Origin: Paraburkholderia sp. LEh10
GTDB taxonomy: Bacteria > Pseudomonadota > Gammaproteobacteria > Burkholderiales > Burkholderiaceae
Assembly: GCF_017814945.1 (NCBI RefSeq)
Contig: NZ_JAGIPX010000013.1
Location: 1-64,000 of the forward strand
DNA: 64,000 nt
Direction: 5' to 3'
Position 1 is the stretch's first letter; every line of letters begins with the position of its first letter. Positions 54,355-62,364 of the stretch are shown here, piece after piece. Under the pieces are notes generated by a model. The model saw only the letters and a program-made list of their open reading frames with translations. It had not been told where the DNA came from and ran no database searches. The translations under genes were made by a program, and so were the position numbers.

Positions 54355-54931
54355 TGGACTCGAGCTCCTTCAGGTCCTGATAGCGGTCGCCGATGCGATG
54401 ATGCGGACGGCCGCCAATCGATGCGCCGAGCGCGATCACGAGTTCGTCGGGCGCGGGTGCATCGACGATCGAAAACTGCACCGTCAGATAGTGCGAGCGC
54501 ATGCCTTCGTCGTGCTTGTGCATCAGCGGAATCGAGATCGGGCAGTTCGGGCCGCCGCGAAGGTTGGTGAAGCTCAGATAGCTCTTCGCGCCGACGGCGT
54601 TGCGGTAGAGGTTGCCGAAACGCAGCGTATGAATCAGCGCGGACGCGTGCTCGATCTCGCCCGATGTGCCGACGATGGCCGCCTTGCCGTAACCCTCGAT
54701 TGCATCGCCCGAGCCCGCGACGCGCAGCATTTCCGCCGTCAGCATTTCGCCGAGTTGCGGCGCGAGCGCGCGAATCTCCGGCTTCAGGTCTTCGACGAAG
54801 CCGCGCCCCGCCCACGGGTTGCGCAGCACGGCCGCCGCGCCGAACAGCTTCAGCGGCCGCGCCGCGGCCTTGCCACCCTCGATAAAGGTCTCTTCGACGT
54901 ATGTGACCAGCTTGCGCACTTCCAGCTTCAT
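54344..54931 (-). CDS. DUF1185 (amino acid synthesis) family protein, first gene of operon
   Basis: 195 residues of the AA_synth/DUF1185 family: LVTYVEETFIEGGKAAARPL at the start, VLRNPWAGRGFVEDLKPEIR and YGKAAIVGTSGEIEHASALI are its conserved blocks. The name is historical; no amino-acid biosynthetic activity is established, and members often lie beside LLM monooxygenase or amine catabolism genes. AGGAGAAACG precedes the ATG at 54931. It is the first gene of the ten-kilobase leftward operon, preceded by two palindromic GntR-type boxes. Confidence 0.88.
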   Translation of the reverse strand: MKLEVRKLVTYVEETFIEGGKAAARPLKLFGAAAVLRNPWAGRGFVEDLKPEIRALAPQLGEMLTAEMLRVAGSGDAIEGYGKAAIVGTSGEIEHASALIHTLRFGNLYRNAVGAKSYLSFTNLRGGPNCPISIPLMHKHDEGMRSHYLTVQFSIVDAPAPDELVIALGASIGGRPHHRIGDRYQDLKELESNEA

Positions 54932-54980
54932 ATCGTTTCTCCTGACGGGCACGGGGCCGTGAATGTCGTTCGTTGAGATT

Positions 54981-54992
54981 ATGGTATGCCAT
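54981..54992. promoter_or_regulatory. GntR operator candidate, box 1
   Basis: ATGGTATGCCAT, an almost perfect 12-bp palindrome (one central mismatch), 50 bases upstream of the operon's first gene. Its centre is 42 bp, four helical turns, from box 2, which would place two dimers on the same DNA face. On the minus strand it borders a CATAAT -10-like hexamer. Confidence 0.65.
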
Positions 54993-55022
54993 CTTATGGC
55001 CCACACCAAGGCCGAAAGTATT

Positions 55023-55034
55023 ATGGAATACCAT
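55023..55034. promoter_or_regulatory. GntR operator candidate, box 2
   Basis: ATGGAATACCAT shares ATGG(T/A)AT(G/A)CCAT with box 1 and has the TGGNATNCCA core common for FCD-type GntR regulators. It lies about 90 bases upstream of the operon's first start codon. Confidence 0.65.
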
Positions 55035-55152
55035 GATATGGCAGACGGGCTTGCGGGCATGTTTTCAGCCGGGGCGCCGTGTTGGCGACGCGGCTGCTTG
55101 CGCATCTATCGTCGGATGAAAACGGGAATGCCCGCCCGAAGGCAGAAAGGAA

Positions 55153-55179
55153 AAGGCCGCCGGGGACACCGGCGGCCTT
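55153..55179 (-). terminator. Rho-independent terminator of the upstream GntR gene
   Basis: AAGGCCGCCGG (55153-55163) and CCGGCGGCCTT (55169-55179) form a perfect 11-bp stem with a five-base loop. On the minus strand the stem is followed by TTTTCCTTTC. It lies just past the GntR stop, so it separates that gene from the catabolic operon, which then needs its own promoter. Confidence 0.9.
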
Positions 55180-55204
55180 CGCTAACGGATTTGCGCGAAC
55201 GGAC

Positions 55205-55891
55205 TCAGGTGTTCCCGGCCGCCTTGTCCTGCTGCGCCAGCGCACTCAGCGCGAGTTCGGCGGTCCGCCGGATATGCGCGAACGACGCAGCGGACGCCGC
55301 GTCGCCATCGCGCCGCTCGATGGCGTCGAGCAGCGTGTTCATCTCACGGTTCGACTCGTTGCCGCGCCCCGGCACCGCGATCGTCAACGCGCGCAAGCGG
55401 TTGATGCGCGCGTTCAACGTCTTCACGACGGCCAGCGACACGTGCTTCTGCGCACCTTCGAACATCGCGTCGTAGAAGCGCTCGGTGTATTCGAGCACGC
55501 GCGGCAGGTCTTCTTTCTCGAACGCGTCCTCGATGGTCTTGCGGATGTCGCGCAGCCGCTGCACGAGCTCGGGCGTCGAATGCTCGGCGCACGCGCGCGC
55601 GGCGTTCGCTTCGAGCAGGCCGCGCAGCTCATAGATTTCGCCGACCTGGTCGCGGTCGAGCCGCGCGACGATCGGCCCCTGCCGCGCGACGATTTCGACG
55701 AGCCCTTCCGTCTCCAGATGCCGCAGCACCTCGCGCACCACCGTGCGGCTCACGCCGAGTTCGTCGCACAGCGTGCGTTCGACGAGCCGCGCGCCTGGCC
55801 GGAAGTACCCTTGCACTATCGCGCCGCGCAGCTTGTCCAGCGTGAGTTCGCGCAAAGTCTTCGCGTTGCGGTCGATTCTGAGGTCTGACAT
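55205..55891 (-). CDS. GntR-family (FCD domain) regulator upstream of the operon
   Basis: 228 residues: GntR winged helix (about 8-70, TLRELTLDKLRGAIVQGYF then RLVERTLCDELGVSRTVVRE) and FCD helical domain (about 85-210; EIYELRGLLEANAARACAE is its start). The recognition helix equals that of the paralogue at 44.9-45.6 kb. It is divergent from the AEC permease gene, with a third operator copy between them, and sits upstream of the operon behind its own terminator, so it likely represses the operon, the permease and itself. No strong ribosome site is visible upstream of the ATG at 55891. Confidence 0.92.
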   Translation of the reverse strand: MSDLRIDRNAKTLRELTLDKLRGAIVQGYFRPGARLVERTLCDELGVSRTVVREVLRHLETEGLVEIVARQGPIVARLDRDQVGEIYELRGLLEANAARACAEHSTPELVQRLRDIRKTIEDAFEKEDLPRVLEYTERFYDAMFEGAQKHVSLAVVKTLNARINRLRALTIAVPGRGNESNREMNTLLDAIERRDGDAASAASFAHIRRTAELALSALAQQDKAAGNT

Positions 55892-55968
55892 AGGAGGCAA
55901 AAAAACGCAGCAAAAAAGCAATGGACGGTAGCCCTCACGCGCGCCCGATTTGTCGTCGCGCACATGGG

Positions 55969-55978
55969 TGGAATGCCA
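55969..55978. promoter_or_regulatory. GntR operator candidate, box 3
   Basis: TGGAATGCCA, followed by T, matches the cores of boxes 1 and 2. It lies in the divergent region between the GntR and AEC-permease genes, 78 bases from the GntR start and about 100 from the permease start. Confidence 0.6.
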
Positions 55979-56074
55979 TATTATCGTCCATCCAGGCGGG
56001 ATGACTATCCGCCTGCGCGTTGCCGCGCGCTCAACCGTTGCATCCGGGCGTTCGATCTGCTCAGGAGCTCCATC

Positions 56075-56995
56075 ATGCATGTCGCGAGTCTCATCCTGCC
56101 GATCTTCGCCATCATCGTGAGCGGCTGGCTGGCGGGCACCTTGGGCTATCTGCCGCGCACCATCGCCGGCCCGCTGATGCAGTTCGCCTATTTTCTCGCG
56201 ATGCCGGCGCTCGTCTTTCTGACCGTCGCGAAGGAGCCGCTCGGTTCGCTGCTGGAGTGGCGCTTTCTCGTGGCGTTCGGCGGAGGTTCGCTGCTCTGCT
56301 TCGTCGTCGTGCTGCTGGCAGCACGCTTGGGCGCGCACGCGCCGCTGGGCAAAAGCGCGATGCTCGGCGCGATTGTCGCGATGACCAACACGGGGTTCGT
56401 CGCGCTGCCGATCCTCAGAGCACTGCAAGGACCGCCCGGTGTCCTCGCGGCGGCCGTCGCGACGGTCTTCGTCGGCGCGGTCCTGTTTCCCGCCCTCGTC
56501 GTGCTGCTCGAAATCGACCAGCATGCCAGTTCGGGCAAGCTGCGCGCGGGCGCGTTCGCAAAGCAGATCGGCACCAACCCCGTGATCCTTGCGACGCTCC
56601 TCGGCCTGCTATGGTCGGTCAGCGGACTGACGCTGCCCGCGCCTGTCGCCACATACCTCGGCATTCTCGGCGAAGCGCTGACGCCATGCGCGTTGTTTGC
56701 CATTGGCCTCGACCTGTCGATCAGCGAACTGCGTGGCCATCCGAGCCGCTACGCGCTGCTGGCCGCGCTCAAGCTGGTGGTGATGCCGTTCGTCGTGTAC
56801 GGGCTATGCGTCGCGGCCGGACTGAACAGGGCCTTTACCATCGCGGCCGTGATCTGCGCCGCCGTGCCGACGGCCAAGAGCGCCTATGTGCTCGCGAGCG
56901 AGTACGACGTCGAAAAGACCACGACGGGCGCCGCCATTTCCATGACGACGCTGTTCTCGATCGTGACGCTGCTTGCCTGGCTTTACTGGCTCTAG
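56075..56995 (+). CDS. AEC-family (auxin efflux carrier-type) permease
   Basis: 306 residues with about ten membrane segments. IVAMTNTGFVALPILRALQG and LTPCALFAIGLDLSI are the two conserved helix-break motifs of the AEC/bile-acid-like transporter fold. Bacterial members carry malonate, malate or other carboxylates. CAGGAGCTCCATC precedes the ATG at 56075. Divergent from the GntR gene and sharing a putative operator, it may export or import a carboxylate end product of the neighbouring pathway. Confidence 0.9.
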   Translation: MHVASLILPIFAIIVSGWLAGTLGYLPRTIAGPLMQFAYFLAMPALVFLTVAKEPLGSLLEWRFLVAFGGGSLLCFVVVLLAARLGAHAPLGKSAMLGAIVAMTNTGFVALPILRALQGPPGVLAAAVATVFVGAVLFPALVVLLEIDQHASSGKLRAGAFAKQIGTNPVILATLLGLLWSVSGLTLPAPVATYLGILGEALTPCALFAIGLDLSISELRGHPSRYALLAALKLVVMPFVVYGLCVAAGLNRAFTIAAVICAAVPTAKSAYVLASEYDVEKTTTGAAISMTTLFSIVTLLAWLYWL

Positions 56996-57200
56996 ATTTC
57001 CGGCTCGCGCCTCCATGCGCTGGCGTCTCACGCGCCGGAACACGGTTGCGCCGCATTCGGCCCAGCATTCGGCCCGGTCTGTCAAGACGAACGCTGGCGG
57101 ACCGGCGCTGTTGTGCCGGAAACACACGCATGATTTTTAGCGCAAATACATCGCAAACGATTGCTTATACTCTGTGCATCTCATTTTTCGAGATAAGGGT

Positions 57201-57875
57201 ATGGGGCAGGAATGGCTTGAATATTTCCAGCGACTCAGCTGGAACACGCCGATCTCTCTGGCGCTCGCGTCAGGTGCGGTCGGCTCGGTGGTATCGCTCG
57301 CGTGGATCTCGGCAAGGGACGCCGGCAGCCGCAGGCGGCAGCGACGCGACACTGCACTGGAACTGGCGCTTTCGCTCGAAAGCTATGCCCGAACCTGCCG
57401 GACGATGATGCACAAGGCCGCGTGGGCAGCGGCGGAACCGGCGGGGTCCATGAGCCGGGAAGCCACCAGGACCGTCTCCATTCCGGCGTTCGTCTATCCG
57501 GACAGGATTCAATGGAGCGTGCTGGGACGCAAGGTGATTTCCGAGCTGCGCGAGTACCCCGCGACGGTGCACGCCGCAAGGGAATACGTGGAGGCGTTCC
57601 GGGAGTTCGGTGAGCCGCTCGACCTCTGCCACCAGGTCGAATACGAATGCGCGAAAACCGCGATGGCCGCGCTGTCGCTGGCCAGGGTGACGCGCCGCCG
57701 GCACGGCGCCGCGACGTGGAAGCCGGGCGCCAAGGATTCAGCGATGGAGCGCGAACTGTCGGACTTCATTGCGAGCGCCGAGGACAAGCGCAAGGCTTCG
57801 CTCGAACGGCGGAAGGTGGTCACGTCCGATCAGCGAATCGGCACGCAGCCTTTCGAACAGCCGCTAGGCGCCTGA
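57201..57875 (+). CDS. Hypothetical single-span membrane protein
   Basis: 224 residues. One membrane segment near the start (about 16-36, ISLALASGAVGSVVSLAW) is followed by a long, mainly helical cytoplasmic part rich in Arg, Glu and Ala, with a conserved-looking aromatic stretch (FVYPDRIQWSVLGRK). No enzyme motif or family is recognised. The ATG at 57201 follows GATAAGGGT; an upstream frame to 57174 is less likely. It converges with the chemoreceptor gene, leaving 46 bases. Confidence 0.65.
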   Translation: MGQEWLEYFQRLSWNTPISLALASGAVGSVVSLAWISARDAGSRRRQRRDTALELALSLESYARTCRTMMHKAAWAAAEPAGSMSREATRTVSIPAFVYPDRIQWSVLGRKVISELREYPATVHAAREYVEAFREFGEPLDLCHQVEYECAKTAMAALSLARVTRRRHGAATWKPGAKDSAMERELSDFIASAEDKRKASLERRKVVTSDQRIGTQPFEQPLGA

Positions 57876-57921
57876 TATCCGGCGCACGCGAGCGGCAACC
57901 CGTCCGCTCGCGCGCACGGCA

Positions 57922-59877
57922 TCACGGCCTCTGGGCGCTTTGCGCGACAGGTTGAGTGAAAGTGCCGTCCAGCCGGAAGAAGGCGACTGTCTGGTTCAGC
58001 TGACGCCCGCGCATTTCAAGCGACTGCGAAGCCGCGCTCGCCTCTTCTACAAGCGCCGCGTTCTGTTGCGTGACCTTGTCCATCTGCGAGATCGCCTGAT
58101 GGACCTGTTCGATGCCACGGCTTTGCTCGCTCGTCGCCGCCGCGATCTCTCCCATGATGTCGTTCACGCGGTCGACGGCGCGCGTGACCTCCGACATCGT
58201 CTTTCCCGCCTGGTCCGCCAGCTCCGAGCCGTCCCGAATCTTCTGCACGGACGCCACGATCAATTCCTTGATTTCCTTCGCCGCGCTCGACGAGCGCTGC
58301 GCAAGGCTCCTGACTTCGCTCGCCACGACCGCGAAGCCGCGTCCCTGCTCTCCGGCGCGCGCCGCTTCGACTGCGGCATTCAGCGCGAGAATGTTGGTTT
58401 GAAACGCGATGCCTTCGATGATGCCCGTGATCTCCGCGATCTTCGACGAACTCGCGCTGATCTCCGTCATCGTCCCGACGACGTGCCCGACGGCTGTGCT
58501 GCCCTTCAACGCAATGTCCGATGCACTCGCCGTGAGCGTGCTCGCCTGCTGCGCGTTTTCGGCGTTCTGCTTCACAGTGGAAGTAAGCTCCTCCATGCTC
58601 GCCGCCGTTTCTTCGAGGCTCGCGGCCTGTTCTTCCGTGCGTTGCGACAGGTTGGTATTGCCCGACGCGATTTCCTGAGCGGCCGAATTGATCACACCGA
58701 CGCTGCCGCTGATATTGCGCACGATCTCCAGCAGCGACGCGTTCATTCGCTTTAGCGCCTCCATTAGCCTGCCCAGTTCGTCATGACGCGTGACGTCGAA
58801 CTGCTGGGTCAGATCGCCGCCGGCAACCGCCTCGGCCACCTGGAGCGCAGTCCGCACCTGAGCGACGATCGACCGGTACATCGCACTGAACAGCACGACC
58901 ACGATCGCCATCACTGCGATTGCAATGCCGACATAGATATCGCGCTCGACGCTCAGTCGTTCGATTCGCGCCAGCAGCAAACCGTCGAGCGCCTGCCGCG
59001 CACTTTCCGCGAATCGCGAGGCGCTTTGCGCAGCGGCGTTCGCCTGCTCCGCGACACGATTCCCGTTGACCACCAGCGCGCTCGACAACGCCTGCTCATG
59101 CACGGCGTCGCTGGCCTTTCGGGCCGCGTCGCCGAACGCGGACATCGCGCCGCCGAGCACGGGCTTGAGCGGCGCGTTGGCGGAGAACACCTTGTCCATG
59201 TCGCCGCCGGCCGCTTCGACGGCCTGCTGCGACAGCGGCCGCAGCTCGATCAGACGAATGCGCGCGTCGTCGTCCAGACGGTTGCGCGCGAGCGCGTCGC
59301 CGACGACCCTGCGCTGCTCTCCGATAAAGCCAATCGTGTTCGGAATCTGCGTGCAGAAGCTGTCGACCAGATAGTAGCTGTCGAGATCCGGGTCCAGCGA
59401 CAGATTGCTCTTGTCACAGACCGTGCTCAACAAGGCCCTGACGGCGTCCACCCACTTGCTCGCGTTCGCCGCAGCATCGGGCGATGGCGATGCGTTGCGC
59501 GACCTGTTCCAGGTTTCGCGCAACGCCTGGAAATCGTCGTGTACGCCAAGTGCAGTTCCCAATCTCTGGTCAGCGGCATCGAGCGTCGTCAAGGCGCGAT
59601 CGACATCGGTTGCCGCATTGGCCGTCTGCACGGTGGCCTCGCCCGCCGCGGCTCGCGACGCGAGGTCGCGGAAATGCTGCGCCTTTTCGAGCAGATCAGG
59701 AAGGCTCGCGACGTAATCGACGCCGAGCCTTTCCTGCTGCGCAAAGCTGATATTGGTCTGACTGGTGCGGAACAGCAGATAGGTCAGTAAAGTCGTGGAA
59801 AGCGCGATCAGGATGCCGAGCAGCGCAAACTTGCGCGTCAACGACAAGCGATCCATCAAGGCGGTCAGGTGTGACAT
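57922..59877 (-). CDS. Methyl-accepting chemotaxis protein
   Basis: 651 residues. The first membrane segment is at about 15-36 ([20 protein letters not shown]) and the second near 312-333. Between them is a ~275-residue helical periplasmic sensor, then a HAMP domain (about 335-390) and a cytoplasmic signalling coiled coil with the hairpin tip [20 protein letters not shown] and [19 protein letters not shown], where CheA/CheW bind. It ends without a CheR pentapeptide tether. GGGGAGAA precedes the ATG at 59877. The ligand is unknown. A relic of another receptor gene lies near 6.7 kb. Confidence 0.94.
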   Translation of the reverse strand: MSHLTALMDRLSLTRKFALLGILIALSTTLLTYLLFRTSQTNISFAQQERLGVDYVASLPDLLEKAQHFRDLASRAAAGEATVQTANAATDVDRALTTLDAADQRLGTALGVHDDFQALRETWNRSRNASPSPDAAANASKWVDAVRALLSTVCDKSNLSLDPDLDSYYLVDSFCTQIPNTIGFIGEQRRVVGDALARNRLDDDARIRLIELRPLSQQAVEAAGGDMDKVFSANAPLKPVLGGAMSAFGDAARKASDAVHEQALSSALVVNGNRVAEQANAAAQSASRFAESARQALDGLLLARIERLSVERDIYVGIAIAVMAIVVVLFSAMYRSIVAQVRTALQVAEAVAGGDLTQQFDVTRHDELGRLMEALKRMNASLLEIVRNISGSVGVINSAAQEIASGNTNLSQRTEEQAASLEETAASMEELTSTVKQNAENAQQASTLTASASDIALKGSTAVGHVVGTMTEISASSSKIAEITGIIEGIAFQTNILALNAAVEAARAGEQGRGFAVVASEVRSLAQRSSSAAKEIKELIVASVQKIRDGSELADQAGKTMSEVTRAVDRVNDIMGEIAAATSEQSRGIEQVHQAISQMDKVTQQNAALVEEASAASQSLEMRGRQLNQTVAFFRLDGTFTQPVAQSAQRP

Positions 59878-60000
59878 CGATTCTCCCCGTGCGTCGGACC
59901 CATTCTGAGTTGTTCTTTCTGGTCGGCGGATGATTCGTTCGCGACCTGGGTGACTCTGGTTTAACGGACCAACTGCCCGTTTGCTTGAGGTAGGGCCCAT

Positions 60001-60244
60001 AGAAGAACCCGTCTAATCGACGGCCGCGCCACCAGGGAGTGCAGAGAAACAAGCGGTTTTGCTCCGCTTCGTACTGGCGGATTTGCATCGTTGACAAGCA
60101 GTCCGATGTTCCGAACCGATAGTCCGTTCGATCGGCCCGCGCTATCTCATGACAGATCAATTACAGAAACTATCCCAGACTTCGGTTCCAACCATGGCAG
60201 ACATATTATAAAGTTGGCTAAACAAGCAATGGGAGGCAAGTCTT
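60001..60244. other. Divergent control region of chemoreceptor and HxlR genes
   Basis: About 244 bases beyond the longest chemoreceptor frame. The right end is AT-rich (ACATATTATAAAGT at about 60199-60213) and should hold the HxlR promoter. No gene or RNA recognised. Confidence 0.4.
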
Positions 60245-60742
60245 ATGTCCGCATGGTCCGAGGTCGATGACACCGAATGCCCGGTCGCCCGCGCGCAGAG
60301 TGTCGTGGGCGAACGCTGGACAGTACTGGTCATACGAGAACTGTTCATGGGAAACAGCCGTTTTGACGACATTCAGATTCAAACGGGCGCCACACCGCAG
60401 ATGCTCGCCGCACGCCTGAAGAAGCTGGAGGCAGCGGGCCTGATCGAGCGCCGGCCGTACAGCACGCGGCCGCTGCGCCACGAATATGTGCTGACGGAAA
60501 TGGGCATGGACTTCTACCCTGTGATCCTCGCGCTGCGGGCATGGGGAGAGAAATGGTGCAAGCCCAGGAAGAAGGGCGTCGCGGTTCGCTATATCCACAT
60601 TCCTTGCGGCAAGGACCCCGGTCTCGGAACCGTCTGCCGGTCATGTGGACTGGAACTGAAACGCGCGGACCTCGTCTCGAAGATAACCCCCGACTACGCG
60701 CGGGAACGCGAGGGCCGGGCCGCGCAAGCCAAGTCGGCCTGA
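60245..60742 (+). CDS. HxlR-family transcriptional regulator
   Basis: 165 residues. The winged helix occupies about 10-105: C13-PVARAQSVVGERWTVLVIRE, the recognition part ATPQMLAARLKKLEAAGLIE and the wing RPLRHEYVLTEMG. The single Cys at the start of helix 1 is the position used for thiol/aldehyde sensing in HxlR/YodB/HypR proteins. A C-terminal CRSCG pair may bind metal. GGGAGGC precedes the ATG at 60245. The regulated gene is not obvious, as its neighbours face away or converge. Confidence 0.88.
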   Translation: MSAWSEVDDTECPVARAQSVVGERWTVLVIRELFMGNSRFDDIQIQTGATPQMLAARLKKLEAAGLIERRPYSTRPLRHEYVLTEMGMDFYPVILALRAWGEKWCKPRKKGVAVRYIHIPCGKDPGLGTVCRSCGLELKRADLVSKITPDYAREREGRAAQAKSA

Positions 60743-60771
60743 CGAGCGGCTGACGCGCCGTCCTCTTCTGT

Positions 60772-61302
60772 TCAGGGCCGCGCCGCTGCACCGCTGCCGC
60801 CAGGCCTCGTCAATCTCGGAAGACGTGCGACGAAGACCCAGTCCGCATAGTGCCGCTTGTCTTCGAATCCGAGGAAGTCCGGCGGGAAATGCGCGATCTT
60901 GATCGGCTGCGCGACGGATGCGCTGTGTATCCCGACAATCGTCTGTCCATCGGGCGATTTGACCAGCACCCAGTTCGGCTTGCCCGTCACCGGGTCCGCG
61001 TAGAGTTTGCGCAAGTGGCGCATCGGATTCGGATAGCGCGGGTCGCGCACGAGATCGTCGAGCGTGCGGGGCAGCGTCGGCTGGCCGGCTGGCGTGGCCG
61101 CGGCATAGCTCAGCAGTGCGCGCTGAAATTCACCGCCGACGAAGAGCAGTTCCTCTTCGGCCATGCGCCGCTGATACACCCCGCCGAGCTGCACAGCAGC
61201 CGCAGCCGTCACGCCGATGATGGCGATCAGGATCAGCAGCGCCAGATAGGCGTAGCCGCCTTGCGCCGTACGTGCGGAACGCGTTGGCCTGGTCCCGTTC
61301 AT
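60772..61302 (-). CDS. Pseudopilin with non-canonical N-terminus
   Basis: 176 residues. After a polar, basic leader (MNGTRPTRSARTAQ) comes GGYAYLALLILIAIIGVTAA, a class III-type hydrophobic helix, but Tyr replaces the usual Phe and Glu5 is replaced, so it is an atypical pseudopilin. The globular part has LVRDPRYPNPMRHLRKLYAD and PDGQTIVGIHSASVAQPIKI, a pattern common in type II secretion/type IV pilus minor subunits. Its start overlaps the previous gene's stop by four bases (ATGA). Probably caps or primes the pseudopilus. Confidence 0.82.
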   Translation of the reverse strand: MNGTRPTRSARTAQGGYAYLALLILIAIIGVTAAAAVQLGGVYQRRMAEEELLFVGGEFQRALLSYAAATPAGQPTLPRTLDDLVRDPRYPNPMRHLRKLYADPVTGKPNWVLVKSPDGQTIVGIHSASVAQPIKIAHFPPDFLGFEDKRHYADWVFVARLPRLTRPGGSGAAARP

Positions 61303-61688
61303 AGCGCGCCGTACGGCTGCCCGCCGGGCGTCGAGCCGGGCGCGCCGCTCTTGATGTCATAGACCTTGCCGGGAACCTGCTCGTCGGGGGGAGCAATGAT
61401 CACCCAGGTCGTCGCGCTGTCCGTAACGGGATCGAAAGGCAGCGCGCGCAGATAGTGCTTGTCCACGAGCTCATCGAGCGAGTCCGGGTATCGCCCGACA
61501 TCCCCGTAGAATTTGTCGATGGCATCGCGCGTCACCAGCAGGTTCTCCGCGAGGACCTTGTCCTTCGATGCATCGATCGAATGAAAGTATTGCGGCAACG
61601 CCAGCGTCAGCAGCAGCGACACGATGGCGAGCACGAGCAGCAGCTCGATCAGCGTGAAGCCGCGCGCGTCGCGCAAACGGTATGTCAT
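61299..61688 (-). CDS. Pseudopilin (GspG-like)
   Basis: 129 residues. The prepilin peptidase site DARG-FTLIELLLVLAIVSLL is canonical, with the +5 Glu needed for assembly. The rest (YFHSIDASKDKVLAENLLVT, then DKFYGDVGRYPDSLDELV) matches the major pseudopilin GspG or a short type IV pilin. It is four bases after the preceding pseudopilin gene and is followed by an overlapping third one, showing a single transcript. Probably a major subunit of a T2SS-like or type IV pilus-like fibre. Confidence 0.9.
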   Translation of the reverse strand: MTYRLRDARGFTLIELLLVLAIVSLLLTLALPQYFHSIDASKDKVLAENLLVTRDAIDKFYGDVGRYPDSLDELVDKHYLRALPFDPVTDSATTWVIIAPPDEQVPGKVYDIKSGAPGSTPGGQPYGAL

Positions 61689-61692
61689 GGCG

Positions 61693-62364
61693 TCACCAGG
61701 TCCCGTAAGGAATGCCGTTGAGCCCGACCGCCTTCGATGTCGTGTAGACGTCGTACACGTCGTCGCCTTCCTGCGGGTCGTCTGCCTCGCTTGCATAGCA
61801 GCGCTTGCCCCACGTCGCGGCGTCGGTGAGATCGGGATCGTTGTTCATCGGGTCGCGCGGGATGCGGCGCAGAAAGTACAGCTTGTGTCCTTTCGGATCG
61901 GTCTTGTCCTGCACGCCATCGACGAGCACTTCCAGCTTCGGCGGATACCCCGTCGCGCCCGCCTCCACGGCGACGCGCCCTTCCTTCGACGCAGCCTTGT
62001 AGGCATCGATTGCGTAGCGGATTTCGTGCAGCGCCTGCCGCAATTCCTGCTCGCGCTCGCGCTGGCGCATCACCTGCGCGACGGGCACCGTCATGCAAGC
62101 GAGCACGCCGAGAATAGCGAGCGTGACCAGCAGCTCGATCAATGTGAAGCCGGCGGGCGGATGGCGGAACCTGCGGCCATGCGCATGAGCGGCAGCACGT
62201 CCGGCTGCATGTTCAGCTACAGGTTCGGCTGCACTTCCGGCTGCACTTCCGGCTGCACGTCCGGCACGTCCGGCACGTTCGACACGTTCGACACGTTCGG
62301 CTGCATGTTCGACCGCCCATGCAAAGCCGCCGCTCGCAGCCGCGTGGCGAGAGCCGCGCGTCAT
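61693..62364 (-). CDS. Pseudopilin with long repeat-derived leader
   Basis: 223 residues. A 72-residue leader, mostly Ala/Arg/Glu/Gly repeats (AERVERVERAGRAGRAAGSA and similar), precedes the prepilin peptidase site PPAG-FTLIELLVTLAILGVL. The mature part has YAIDAYKAASKEGRV and LRRIPRDPMNNDPDLTDAAT, typical of GspG-like pseudopilins. No other ATG, GTG or TTG start occurs in frame between the ATG at 62364 and the peptidase site, so the long leader seems forced. The start overlaps the secretin stop by four bases. Confidence 0.82.
   Translation of the reverse strand: MTRGSRHAAASGGFAWAVEHAAERVERVERAGRAGRAAGSAAGSAAEPVAEHAAGRAAAHAHGRRFRHPPAGFTLIELLVTLAILGVLACMTVPVAQVMRQREREQELRQALHEIRYAIDAYKAASKEGRVAVEAGATGYPPKLEVLVDGVQDKTDPKGHKLYFLRRIPRDPMNNDPDLTDAATWGKRCYASEADDPQEGDDVYDVYTTSKAVGLNGIPYGTW
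62205..62310. repeat. Short tandem repeats in pseudopilin leader
   Basis: On the plus strand GGCTGCACTTCC is repeated with variants (GGCTGCACGTCC) and is followed by GGCACGTCC/GGCACGTTC and GACACGTTC units of nine bases. They encode the Ala/Arg/Glu-rich leader on the minus strand. Confidence 0.8.
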
